This document shows, one piece after another, positions 1 to 6,597 of a stretch of 8,338 nt of DNA. Position numbers and translations under genes: made by a program. Location of the stretch: positions 1 to 8,338 of the forward strand of contig CALINC010000122.1 in assembly GCA_938045195.1 (NCBI GenBank). Reading direction: 5' to 3'. Below the pieces are notes generated by a model, which ran no database searches, was not told where the DNA came from, and saw nothing but the letters and a program-made list of their open reading frames with translations. How positions within the stretch are numbered: the first letter of the stretch is position 1; each line of letters starts with the position of its first letter. Origin of the DNA: an uncultured Treponema sp. (GTDB taxonomy: Bacteria > Spirochaetota > Spirochaetia > Treponematales > Treponemataceae).

Positions 1-54
1 ACCTGAGACCCACGCCTTAAAAGGGCGTTGCTCTACCTACTGAGCTAATAGCCC
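1..54 (-). tRNA. tRNA-Lys (UUU anticodon), 3' part cut off by the window edge
   Basis: Read on the minus strand from 54, the sequence folds as a tRNA. It has a 7-nt acceptor strand GGGCTAT, TA at positions 8-9, a D arm GCTC/GAGC around an AGTAGGTA loop, and an anticodon stem ACGCC/GGCGT closing the 7-nt loop CTTTTAA. The anticodon is TTT (window 21-19), which reads lysine codons AAA and AAG. The variable region GGGTC and the first T-stem bases are present. The rest of the T arm, the acceptor 3' strand and CCA lie beyond position 1. No intron or mismatch is seen in the visible stems. The gene has its own promoter just upstream (77-105). Confidence 0.93.
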
Positions 55-76
55 AACTGCATTTGCAATAAGGTAT

Positions 77-105
77 ATTCTATCATTGTTTTAAATAAAT
101 GTCAA
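77..105 (-). promoter_or_regulatory. Promoter of the tRNA-Lys gene
   Basis: On the minus strand there is a perfect -35 box TTGACA (105-100), a 17-bp spacer (99-83) and a -10 box TAGAAT (82-77), which matches the consensus at 5 of 6 bases. Transcription should start near 70, leaving a leader of about 16 nt before the mature tRNA 5' end at 54. This is a strong vegetative-sigma promoter, as expected for a stable RNA gene. Confidence 0.85.
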
Positions 106-173
106 TAGCATAACGGTAAAAAAATAAGAAATTATATTTAAGTTATTCAAGTATTTTCCTCATTCATCATTGT

Positions 174-272
174 CAGGGCAACCGCATTAAAAAATAAAAA
201 ACTTATAAAAAGCCGATACTTTAGCCGCTTCATTGTATGCCGTTTTACAACTTTTGTGATGCGGTTGCCCTG
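174..272. repeat. 99-bp inverted-repeat element, possible MITE-like or foldback sequence
   Basis: Two perfect 14-bp arms, CAGGGCAACCGCAT (174-187) and its reverse complement (259-272), face each other across 71 bp of AT-rich sequence with no usable ORF. The arms are much richer in GC than the DNA around them. If transcribed, the whole unit could form a long hairpin. It sits between a tRNA gene and the 3' end of the chemoreceptor gene, a common place for small non-coding insertions. I see no clear target-site duplication next to the arms, so calling it a miniature transposable element is inference. A structured 3'-end element is the alternative. Confidence 0.55.
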
Positions 273-301
273 CATATAAAAAGGAATAACAGGAAGTTAT
301 C

Positions 302-346
302 TAAAAATTAAAAAGCACCTTAAAAAACGAAAGTTTTTAATAAGTG
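302..346 (-). terminator. Rho-independent terminator of the chemoreceptor gene
   Basis: On the minus strand, about 15 nt after the chemoreceptor stop codon, the transcript can form a hairpin. An AAAAAC/GTTTTT stem closes a TTTC loop (plus-strand 329-332) and is extended by a CACTT/AGGTG lower stem with a small bulge between them. A T-rich tract reading TTTTTAATTTTT follows (about 314-303). Stem plus T-run placed directly behind the stop codon fits an intrinsic terminator. Confidence 0.7.
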
Positions 347-361
347 TTGTTTATCGAATTC

Positions 362-2488
362 TTATACTTTGAATTTTCCGACTTCTTTTGCCAAATTCCC
401 GATACTCTCTTTATTCTTTTGAGCAATTTCGCTTACTTCTTCTACGGCACCGGTTATTTGTTCGGTACCGAGAGTAATTTCGTCCATACTTTCGGCGGTT
501 TCACGCGTAATATCGGCAAGCTTTTGCATTTCTTCGGCAATTTGACTGCCTCCTGAGAGCATTTCGGCGGAACCCGTTTTTACATCGCCGGTAATTTCGT
601 CTATCTTTTTTATTGCCGTAAGTACGCTGCGCCCGTTTTCATCCTGCGCCTGCATCGCTTGTACAATCGATTCTTCTTTTTCGGATATTTTACTGACCGA
701 CTCGTATACGCCGACAAAGGTATTCTCGGCTCTCATCCCCATTTCGGTAAGACGGCCGATAATTTCGGTTGACTCTTTTATTACAAGACCGATTTGTTTT
801 CCCTGCATGTTCGATTCTTCGGCAAGTTTTCGGATTTCGGAGGCTACGACGGCAAACCCCTTCCCCGATTCTCCTGCATGAGCGGCTTCAATAGCAGCAT
901 TCATCGCTAAAAGATTTGTCTGGCTGGCAATGTTTTGGATAATTTGGCTAGCTTCCAACAGTGCTTCGGATTTTTCGGCAATTTGCATTACCACTTCGTT
1001 AGCCGCCGCCGCACCGTCTTTGCCGAGTTTTGTTTGCCCGTACACGGTTTTTATCAGCTCATTGTTTTGCACAAGCGTTTCGGTAATGCGGGCTGTATTT
1101 TCCGCAATTTGCGTTATGGCATTTGAAGAGCCGGCAATGTACTCCGCTTGCTTTTCTATATCGGAACCCAAGCGGTTCAGCCGGCTGTTAATCTGTTCCA
1201 CCGTTGCTCCGGTTTCCGTAACACTTGCCGCCTGAGCGAGCGTTTTTTCTTTTACGCTTAAAACATTTTCGCTTATCTGTTTAATTGCCGAAGCCATTGC
1301 ACTCACATTGCTAGATAAATCGGAACCGACGGCACCCATATTGTCTGCTTCATCTTTTAAAATACTTATCATAGAACGGCTGTGCTCTATTGCCGAATTA
1401 AGATCGGTCATAAGAATCCCGATTTCGCCGCTTCCTGCCACTTCGATTCTATCCGTCAAGTCTCCTACCGCAATTTTTCCGAAAATAGTTTCTAGGCGTT
1501 TAAAATACCGTTTAATGGAACGCGAAAATACAACGGCTAAAATAAAATAAATAATGAATAATAAAAGCCCGATAAAAATCATATTTTGCACCAGCGAATA
1601 GAAAAGTGTTGAAATCTCGCTTTGCGAGATAAAAACGGCAAGTTCCCAACCGAAGCGTGCAAGAGGAAAAATATAAGCGCGGCGGCGTACACCGTTTAAC
1701 GTAACGAGAACGGAACCTTTTTCAATCTTTTCTATCTCGGTAAATGCAGGAATACCTGAGTCTTTTAAATTTTTAAAATTGTATTCGGGGTGCTGCGGGT
1801 CGGCTAAAATAAGTCCGCCGTTTTGAATGAGCATACAATAGCCTGTGTTCCCGACGTGGATACTGCTTATCAATGCGGTAAGGTCTTCAAGACTGACATC
1901 TATACCCACAACTCCCAAAGCCTCGTTTTGAGCGGAATAAACCGTGCGTGCAAAGGTAATGGTGGGTTTTCCGTTAATGGAAATATACGCTTCCGTTATA
2001 ACGGTTTTTCCGCCCGCCGCTTCTGCCTGCTTATACCATGGACGCATGCGCGGGTCGTAACCGGCACTGACGTTTTTATTCGTCGAAACATGGCTTCCCC
2101 ATTTTAAGCCCATATATATAACCTGAAATTCCGGGTGAGTTTTTTTTACCGTTTCAAATAAGTCTAGAATGTCCTGTTCCGTTTTTCCGCCGTGTACGTT
2201 ATCGCTGGCATTTTCAGCTTCTTTCGTATAATTATAAATTGTACGGTCGGCTCTTTTAAGGGCACTGTTTTCGGCTAGCATTTCGACGGATTTTTCGGCA
2301 TTCTGCATAAAAATGTTCATCGCCGTTTCGATAGTGGAAATGTGCTGTGACGTAAACGAATTAAATTGTGCCGCATTTTTTCTGTACAGTTGAAAACCGA
2401 TAACCGTACAAATAAAGACAACAACGAAAAGCAAAGCCAGATTGATAATTATCAATAATTTTGCCGTAATTGAAAAAGACTTTTTCAT
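362..2488 (-). CDS. Methyl-accepting chemotaxis protein with dCache sensor (predicted amino-acid receptor)
   Basis: Inner-membrane chemoreceptor of 708 aa that should signal through CheW/CheA to the flagellar motor. Order of parts: first membrane helix at about 11-34; periplasmic dCache domain at about 40-290; second membrane helix at about 299-322; HAMP domain at about 323-376; then a long cytoplasmic coiled coil. The coil's conserved hairpin tip is at about 515-560 and includes QTNLLAMNAAIEAAHAGE. The sensor contains Y144, R149, W151, Y152 and D197, which matches in residue and spacing the published dCache_1AA amino-acid-binding pattern. I chose the ATG at 2488 because GGGGAG lies 9 nt upstream. 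A longer in-frame start at 2554 adds 22 residues before the membrane helix and has no better signal. The gene is monocistronic, with a promoter at 2717-2745 and a terminator at 302-346. The exact ligand is unknown. Confidence 0.95.
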   Translation of the reverse strand: MKKSFSITAKLLIIINLALLFVVVFICTVIGFQLYRKNAAQFNSFTSQHISTIETAMNIFMQNAEKSVEMLAENSALKRADRTIYNYTKEAENASDNVHGGKTEQDILDLFETVKKTHPEFQVIYMGLKWGSHVSTNKNVSAGYDPRMRPWYKQAEAAGGKTVITEAYISINGKPTITFARTVYSAQNEALGVVGIDVSLEDLTALISSIHVGNTGYCMLIQNGGLILADPQHPEYNFKNLKDSGIPAFTEIEKIEKGSVLVTLNGVRRRAYIFPLARFGWELAVFISQSEISTLFYSLVQNMIFIGLLLFIIYFILAVVFSRSIKRYFKRLETIFGKIAVGDLTDRIEVAGSGEIGILMTDLNSAIEHSRSMISILKDEADNMGAVGSDLSSNVSAMASAIKQISENVLSVKEKTLAQAASVTETGATVEQINSRLNRLGSDIEKQAEYIAGSSNAITQIAENTARITETLVQNNELIKTVYGQTKLGKDGAAAANEVVMQIAEKSEALLEASQIIQNIASQTNLLAMNAAIEAAHAGESGKGFAVVASEIRKLAEESNMQGKQIGLVIKESTEIIGRLTEMGMRAENTFVGVYESVSKISEKEESIVQAMQAQDENGRSVLTAIKKIDEITGDVKTGSAEMLSGGSQIAEEMQKLADITRETAESMDEITLGTEQITGAVEEVSEIAQKNKESIGNLAKEVGKFKV

Positions 2489-2585
2489 ATACTTATTCTC
2501 CCCATTAACTTTTTTATTTTGTATTTTTAAGAACATTCCCGCCGGATAGTTCAAAGACTATCATTTTGGAATTTTCTCGATTAAT

Positions 2586-2615
2586 CCGCGGCATAATACT
2601 GAGGTATTTACTGCG
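2586..2615 (-). other. Hairpin in the chemoreceptor 5' leader
   Basis: The predicted chemoreceptor leader contains a stem-loop. AATAC and GTATT pair around a 4-nt loop, extended outward through CA/TG and CCGC/GCGG with a small internal loop and a 2-nt bulge. No T-run follows on the minus strand, so it is not an intrinsic terminator. It does not match any riboswitch consensus I can recall, including the c-di-GMP classes. It may affect mRNA stability or translation; function unknown. Confidence 0.35.
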
Positions 2616-2716
2616 GAGTCCGTATTTCTTTCTTATAATTTTTCAAAAGCAGCATTTATTTTAATCGTGTTATTGCATCGATCAAAAGCACTGCCGAATT
2701 TGCCAAGAATAATTAC

Positions 2717-2745
2717 TTTATAATCGATTTTTTCCATTATGTCAA
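2717..2745 (-). promoter_or_regulatory. Promoter of the chemoreceptor gene
   Basis: On the minus strand there is a perfect -35 box TTGACA (2745-2740), a 17-bp spacer (2739-2723) and a -10 box TATAAA (2722-2717). The start site would fall near 2710, giving a leader of about 220 nt before the ATG at 2488. The match is to the vegetative sigma factor, not to a sigma-28 flagellar type. The stretch from 2489 to 2897 holds no convincing gene, only this promoter, the leader hairpin and signals for the divergent operon. Confidence 0.75.
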
Positions 2746-2777
2746 TTAGCAGACAATTCAATCTCCTCCTATGTTCC

Positions 2778-2825
2778 TTTTCATGTATTATCCCTATTGT
2801 AAAATTCACAGAAAAATGTTAAAGT
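2778..2825 (+). promoter_or_regulatory. Weak candidate promoters for the ebfC-recR-pfp operon
   Basis: Two overlapping candidates lie upstream of ebfC. One is TTTTCA (2778-2783), 16 bp, TAAAAT (2800-2805). The other is TTGTAA (2797-2802), 17 bp, TAAAGT (2820-2825). Both are moderate matches to the vegetative consensus, so the exact start site is uncertain. Either would give a leader of roughly 65-90 nt. That leader contains the small palindrome ATAGTTTTAACTAT (2841-2854), which could be an operator but is AT-rich enough to occur by chance. Confidence 0.35.
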
Positions 2826-2897
2826 AATTACATACGGAGAATAGTTTTAACTATTAAAAAAATCCGATAATTAATTGTGCGGAGAACGAATAAATAA

Positions 2898-3194
2898 ATG
2901 AACCCATTTGATCTTATGAAAAATGCAAAAGAACTGCAAGAAAAAATTGCTTCCATAAAAGCCGGAATGGAAAATGAAGTTGTAGAAGGAGCTTCGGGCG
3001 GAGGGCTTGTAAAAATAAGAATGAAAGCCTCTTTAGAGCTTGAATCCATTCACCTTGATCCTGTTGCAGTAGACAACAGGGACATTCAGATGCTTCAAGA
3101 TTTAATACGCTCCGCACATAATGACGCGGTTGTCAAACTTAAAGAGATGATACAGGAAAAACTCGGTCCGCTTGCGGCAGGGCTCCCTTTTTAA
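2898..3194 (+). CDS. ebfC: Nucleoid-associated protein, YbaB/EbfC family
   Basis: Small DNA-binding protein of 98 aa, within the usual 95-115 aa range of the YbaB/EbfC family. Members form dimers that bind DNA and help organise the nucleoid; the Borrelia EbfC is a known site-specific member. The sequence opens with MNPFDLMKNAKELQEK, the typical N-terminal amphipathic helix. A glycine-rich turn follows at 31-36 (GASGGG), then beta strands (37-52), the segment LDP (53-55), and a long C-terminal helix (about 62-88). GGAGA at 2881-2885 serves as the ribosome-binding site, 12 nt from the ATG. The stop codon overlaps the recR start by one base (TAATG), which suggests translational coupling. In many bacteria dnaX precedes this pair; here the upstream neighbour is a divergent chemoreceptor instead. 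Confidence 0.94.
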   Translation: MNPFDLMKNAKELQEKIASIKAGMENEVVEGASGGGLVKIRMKASLELESIHLDPVAVDNRDIQMLQDLIRSAHNDAVVKLKEMIQEKLGPLAAGLPF

Positions 3195-3781
3195 TGAATG
3201 CAATAGAAAATGTTATCGACTGCTTTTCGAGGCTGCCCGGAATAGGAAATAAAAGTGCCGCCCGAATTGCATATTATTTATTAAAACAGAATCCCCAAGA
3301 AGCCGAAAGATTGGCTTATGCTGTTTCGGTTTTGCATAAAAAAATTCATCCTTGTAGAATATGCGGTTCATTTACCGAAGACGAGATTTGTTCCGTATGT
3401 GCAGACGATTCACGCGACAAATCTACTATCTGTGTTGTGGGCTTTCCTCAGGATGTAAATACTATTGCATCAATTCCCGAATACCGCGGGCTTTTTCATG
3501 TATTGGGGGCTTTGATTGCCCCGCTTGAAGGCATCGGTCCCGATAATCTGCGCATTTCGGAACTTGTAAAACGAATTCATGATGGAGGCGTTACGGAAGT
3601 TATTTTAGCAACAAATCCGACAGTTGAGGGCGACACGACAGCCTTATATATCCAAAAAGTTTTGCAAAACCTACCGGTAAACATTACACGGCTTGCTTCG
3701 GGATTACCGGTGGGCGGCGACTTGGAATATACGGACAGGCTTACGTTGGCAAGAAGTTTTAATGGTCGAATTAAATTTTAA
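3194..3781 (+). CDS. recR: Recombination mediator protein RecR
   Basis: RecR works with RecO (and RecF) to load RecA on single-stranded DNA at gaps and breaks. This 195-aa protein has the full family order. A helix-hairpin-helix is at about 14-30 (LPGIGNKSAARIAYYLL). A four-cysteine zinc site follows (C54, C57, C66, C69). The Toprim domain runs from about 78 to 170, including ATNPTVEGD, and the conserved C-terminal LPVGGDLEYTDRLTLARS segment ends the protein. One oddity: the Toprim glutamate seen in E. coli RecR (VVESPAD) is glycine here (VVGFPQD, G83). Translation is probably coupled to ebfC through the 1-nt overlap, helped by AGGG at 3179-3182. The pairing with ebfC is the classic genome context for RecR. 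Confidence 0.97.
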   Translation: MNAIENVIDCFSRLPGIGNKSAARIAYYLLKQNPQEAERLAYAVSVLHKKIHPCRICGSFTEDEICSVCADDSRDKSTICVVGFPQDVNTIASIPEYRGLFHVLGALIAPLEGIGPDNLRISELVKRIHDGGVTEVILATNPTVEGDTTALYIQKVLQNLPVNITRLASGLPVGGDLEYTDRLTLARSFNGRIKF

Positions 3782-3805
3782 TTTTAGATTTAAAGGAGAA
3801 GCAAA

Positions 3806-5494
3806 ATGAATGAATCCACAATGCAGAGATTGCGCTACGATTATGAACCTAAGATACCGGAAGTTTTATCGAAACCTTTGAGTTCTATTAAGCCTGAAAT
3901 AGGGGAGGCAACGGCAGCACAATCTAATCAGGATGAGTTAAAGGAAATCTTTCCGAATACTTATGGAATGCCTATCATTAAATTTATCGAAGGAAAAACG
4001 GAAGCAAATACAAAACCTCTAAAATTCGGTGTAATTCTTTCAGGCGGTCAAGCACCCGGCGGGCACAATGTTATTTCCGGGCTTTATGATGCCTTAAAAA
4101 AACAAAATTCCGCTTCAAAACTCTACGGTTTTTTGCGCGGTCCTGAGGGTTTGGTAAAAGAAAATTATGTTGAAATAAAAAAACCGCTTATCGACAAATA
4201 CAGAAATACAGGCGGTTTTGATATTATCGGTTCCGGCAGAACTAAAATTGAAACGGAAGAACAAGTAGCGAATTCCATTCAGGTTGTAAAAAAATTAAAC
4301 TTGGATGCTCTGGTAATTATCGGAGGAGACGATTCAAATACGAACGCAGCTTTTTTGGCAAAATATTTTATTCAAGCGAAATTAAAAACAAAAGTTATAG
4401 GGGTGCCAAAAACAATTGACGGAGACTTAAAAAACGAATATATTGAAGTTTCTTTCGGCTTTGATACTGCAACAAAACTGTATTCGGAATTAATCGGAAA
4501 CATTTGCCGTGATGTAAATTCCGCAAGAAAATATTGGCACTTTATAAAATTGATGGGGCGTTCTGCAAGCCATATTGCACTTGAATGCGCTTTAAAAACC
4601 CAGCCTAATGTTTGTCTGATAGGCGAAGAACTTGCAGAAAAAAAAGTAACATTAAAACAAGTTACCAATTACATTGCCGATATTATAGTAAAGCGTTCCA
4701 AAAACGGAGAAAACTTTGGAGTTGTTTTAGTACCAGAAGGGATAATCGAATTTATTCCCGAAATGGACGAACTCATTGAAGAAATAAATGATTTAATGGC
4801 GGCTCATTCTGCGGCATTTGCAAAACTTAAAACTTTTACGGGAAAACGCAATTGGCTGCAAAAAAAACTTTCAAAAAAAGCCTTTAATCTTTTTGCAGGT
4901 TTACCGGAAGCAATTTCACTTCAGCTTTTAATGGATAGAGACCCGCACGGCAACGTACAGGTATCGCGGATAGAAACCGAAAAACTTTTAATCAGCCTTG
5001 TTACTGACAGAATAAACGAGTTAAAAAAGGAAGGTGTATTTACGGGGAAATTCAGTACCTATGCACACTTTTTCGGTTATGAGGGGCGTTCGGCATTTCC
5101 GTCAAATTTTGATTCGGACTATTGTTACACTCTGGGTTTTACCGCCTTTTTGCTTGCTCTACACGGTTTTTCGGGCTATATCGCTTCAGTTCAAAACTTA
5201 ACCGATGATGTCCGCTATTGGAAACCTTACGGCATTCCTCTTTCAATGATGATGACTATGGAACGCCGCAAAGGCAAAATGGTTCCCGTTATAAAAAAAT
5301 CGCTGATAGATTTAAACGGAAAGCCTTTTAAAGAATTTGAAAAAAACAGAGATAAGTGGGCAATTAACACCGTTTATAGATTTCCGGGTGCGATCCAATA
5401 TTTTGGAGATTTGGAAGTTTGCGATATTCCAACAAAAACCCTTTTATTGGAAAAAGGTAATCTGAAAAAAAAACGTATGGAAAATTCATTTTAA
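3806..5494 (+). CDS. pfp: Pyrophosphate-dependent 6-phosphofructokinase, long (PfpB-like) form
   Basis: Cytosolic enzyme that reversibly phosphorylates fructose 6-phosphate to fructose 1,6-bisphosphate using pyrophosphate instead of ATP (EC 2.7.1.90). At 562 aa it belongs to the long PPi-type class also found in spirochetes and plants, not the roughly 320-aa ATP type. Motifs in order: GGQAPGGHN (80-88), GGDD (173-176), PKTIDGD (201-207), MGRSASH (250-256), PEG (310-312) and GYEGR (424-428). The second Asp of GGDD and the Lys of PKTIDGD are the known markers of pyrophosphate use. About 70 residues precede the catalytic core. A strong AAGGAG site precedes the ATG, and recR ends 24 bp upstream with no terminator between, so it is probably the last gene of the operon. 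A weak hairpin overlaps the stop codon, but no good terminator is visible. Confidence 0.95.
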   Translation: MNESTMQRLRYDYEPKIPEVLSKPLSSIKPEIGEATAAQSNQDELKEIFPNTYGMPIIKFIEGKTEANTKPLKFGVILSGGQAPGGHNVISGLYDALKKQNSASKLYGFLRGPEGLVKENYVEIKKPLIDKYRNTGGFDIIGSGRTKIETEEQVANSIQVVKKLNLDALVIIGGDDSNTNAAFLAKYFIQAKLKTKVIGVPKTIDGDLKNEYIEVSFGFDTATKLYSELIGNICRDVNSARKYWHFIKLMGRSASHIALECALKTQPNVCLIGEELAEKKVTLKQVTNYIADIIVKRSKNGENFGVVLVPEGIIEFIPEMDELIEEINDLMAAHSAAFAKLKTFTGKRNWLQKKLSKKAFNLFAGLPEAISLQLLMDRDPHGNVQVSRIETEKLLISLVTDRINELKKEGVFTGKFSTYAHFFGYEGRSAFPSNFDSDYCYTLGFTAFLLALHGFSGYIASVQNLTDDVRYWKPYGIPLSMMMTMERRKGKMVPVIKKSLIDLNGKPFKEFEKNRDKWAINTVYRFPGAIQYFGDLEVCDIPTKTLLLEKGNLKKKRMENSF

Positions 5495-5634
5495 TGAAAA
5501 TGAGGAATTTATTTGCCCGGTTTAAATCGAATTTTGTTCTAAAAAGTGTAAATCGAAATTGTTGCCTTTTACCGTAATAAATTTATCCGCCTTTGTAAGT
5601 TTTTTTGTATTTTGTAAAAACGGGATGGATAGCG

Positions 5635-6468
5635 TTATTCAAGCATGGCAATGCGTTCGGCGATAGTGTCAAAGTACGGTGCATCAACATCTTCTATTTT
5701 GCCTTTATCGCAAGCCTTTGCAATTTCCGGATCAATAGGAAGTTTTGCAAGAACCGGAATACCGTATTCTAAGGCTGTTTCATCAATGCCGCTTTCTCCG
5801 AAAATATGATAATCTTTTCCGTTATCGGGACAAGTAAAATACGAAAAGTTTTCAACCAAACCGATTATTGGTATGTTCATTTTTTTTGCCATATTGACAG
5901 CCTTGGCAACTATCATTGAAACAAGCTCCTGAGGAGAAGTCGCCACAATAATACCGTCTACAGGTATGGATTGGAAAACGGTAAGAGGAACATCGCCGGT
6001 TCCGGGAGGCATATCGATAAACATAAAATCAATATCTTTCCAAATAACATCCGTCCAAAATTGTTTTACAGTGCCAGCAATTACAGGTCCTCTCCATATG
6101 ACAGGATCGGTTTCATTTTCGAGAAGCAAATTAACCGACATAATATCAATTCCTGTTTTAGTCTTTGCAGGAAAAATCCCCGAATCGTTTCCGACAACAG
6201 TCCCGGATATTCCGAAAGCTTTAGGAATAGACGGCCCTGTAATATCGGCATCAAGGATAGCACATTGATACCCTTTTTTTTGGGATTGTACCGCAGATAA
6301 GGAAGTAATAAGAGATTTTCCTACTCCGCCCTTACCGCTTATAATTGCGATAACTTTTTTAATGCTGCTCAGTTTATTCGGGCTCTCAATAAAACTGTTC
6401 GGTGCAGCAGTTCTTTCATTGCAAGTTAAATTACAACCTTCACATTCATGATTACACGTTTGACTCAT
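5635..6468 (-). CDS. mrp: Mrp/NBP35-family P-loop ATPase, iron-sulfur cluster carrier
   Basis: Cytosolic ATPase of the Mrp/NBP35/ApbC family, which binds and delivers [4Fe-4S] clusters to target proteins. The 277-aa protein has a deviant Walker A SGKGGVGKS (44-52), the LDADITGPS switch (72-80), FIDMPPGTGD (150-159) and the late segment VENFSYFTCPDNGKDYHIFG. The N terminus carries a four-cysteine cluster, C5-X3-C9-X2-C12-X3-C16, probably binding a metal cluster. The usual C-terminal CPxC pair is reduced to one cysteine (C213, followed by PDN). I chose the ATG at 6468 because purine-rich GAGAGAG lies just upstream; a TTG at 6480 would add four residues but lacks a site. The gene converges on pfp across about 140 bp that show no clear terminator for either gene. 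Confidence 0.92.
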   Translation of the reverse strand: MSQTCNHECEGCNLTCNERTAAPNSFIESPNKLSSIKKVIAIISGKGGVGKSLITSLSAVQSQKKGYQCAILDADITGPSIPKAFGISGTVVGNDSGIFPAKTKTGIDIMSVNLLLENETDPVIWRGPVIAGTVKQFWTDVIWKDIDFMFIDMPPGTGDVPLTVFQSIPVDGIIVATSPQELVSMIVAKAVNMAKKMNIPIIGLVENFSYFTCPDNGKDYHIFGESGIDETALEYGIPVLAKLPIDPEIAKACDKGKIEDVDAPYFDTIAERIAMLE

Positions 6469-6522
6469 ACTCTCTCTCAAAATAAAAATTTATTGGGAAA
6501 CATACTCAATGTATTAATAATT

Positions 6523-6551
6523 ACTATACATTCAATTTAAAAAGACTTCAA
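6523..6551 (-). promoter_or_regulatory. Probable promoter of the mrp gene
   Basis: On the minus strand, TTGAAG (6551-6546), a 17-bp spacer (6545-6529) and TATAGT (6528-6523) form a good vegetative promoter. The start site would fall near 6516, about 48 nt before the mrp ATG. It lies between the end of the upstream AAA-like gene and mrp. No terminator hairpin is seen behind that upstream gene, so some read-through is possible, but mrp appears to have its own start. Confidence 0.6.
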
Positions 6552-6564
6552 GTAGGCGTAAAAG

Positions 6565-6576
6565 ATTGAGATAAAA
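6565..6576 (+). repeat. Left copy of a 12-bp direct repeat flanking the AAA-like gene
   Basis: ATTGAGATAAAA occurs here, 21 bp past the stop codon of the AAA-like/PD-(D/E)XK gene, and again in the same orientation at 8243-8254, 43 bp upstream of its start codon. The match is perfect over 12 bp and stops at both ends. It could be a duplication or recombination footprint, or a chance match in AT-rich DNA. Confidence 0.35.
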
Positions 6577-6597
6577 ATTGAGTATTAAGGCATTACC

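Noticed and set aside
2489..2554. Upstream in-frame start for the chemoreceptor, adding 22 residues
   Set aside because: The ATG at 2488 has a well-spaced GGGGAG and gives the usual short basic N terminus directly before the first membrane helix.
2608..2733. A possible small minus-strand ORF of 34 codons beginning with MEKIDYKV upstream of the chemoreceptor gene
   Set aside because: Its ATG falls inside the spacer of the strong chemoreceptor promoter, upstream of the predicted transcript start. The nearby AGGAGG is more than 20 nt away and lies upstream of the -35 box. No family resemblance was recognised.
2841..2854. Palindrome ATAGTTTTAACTAT before ebfC as an operator
   Set aside because: Short and wholly AT-rich except two G-C pairs. 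Could easily occur by chance, so it is only mentioned with the promoter.
5482..5509. Possible terminator hairpin around the pfp stop codon
   Set aside because: The stem is almost entirely A-T, has a 3-nt bulge, and is not followed by a proper T-run.
5523..5563. Imperfect tandem copies of a TAAATCGAA...TTGTT sequence behind pfp
   Set aside because: Only about 15 bases, imperfect, two copies, in AT-rich intergenic DNA. No link to a terminator or regulatory role can be shown.
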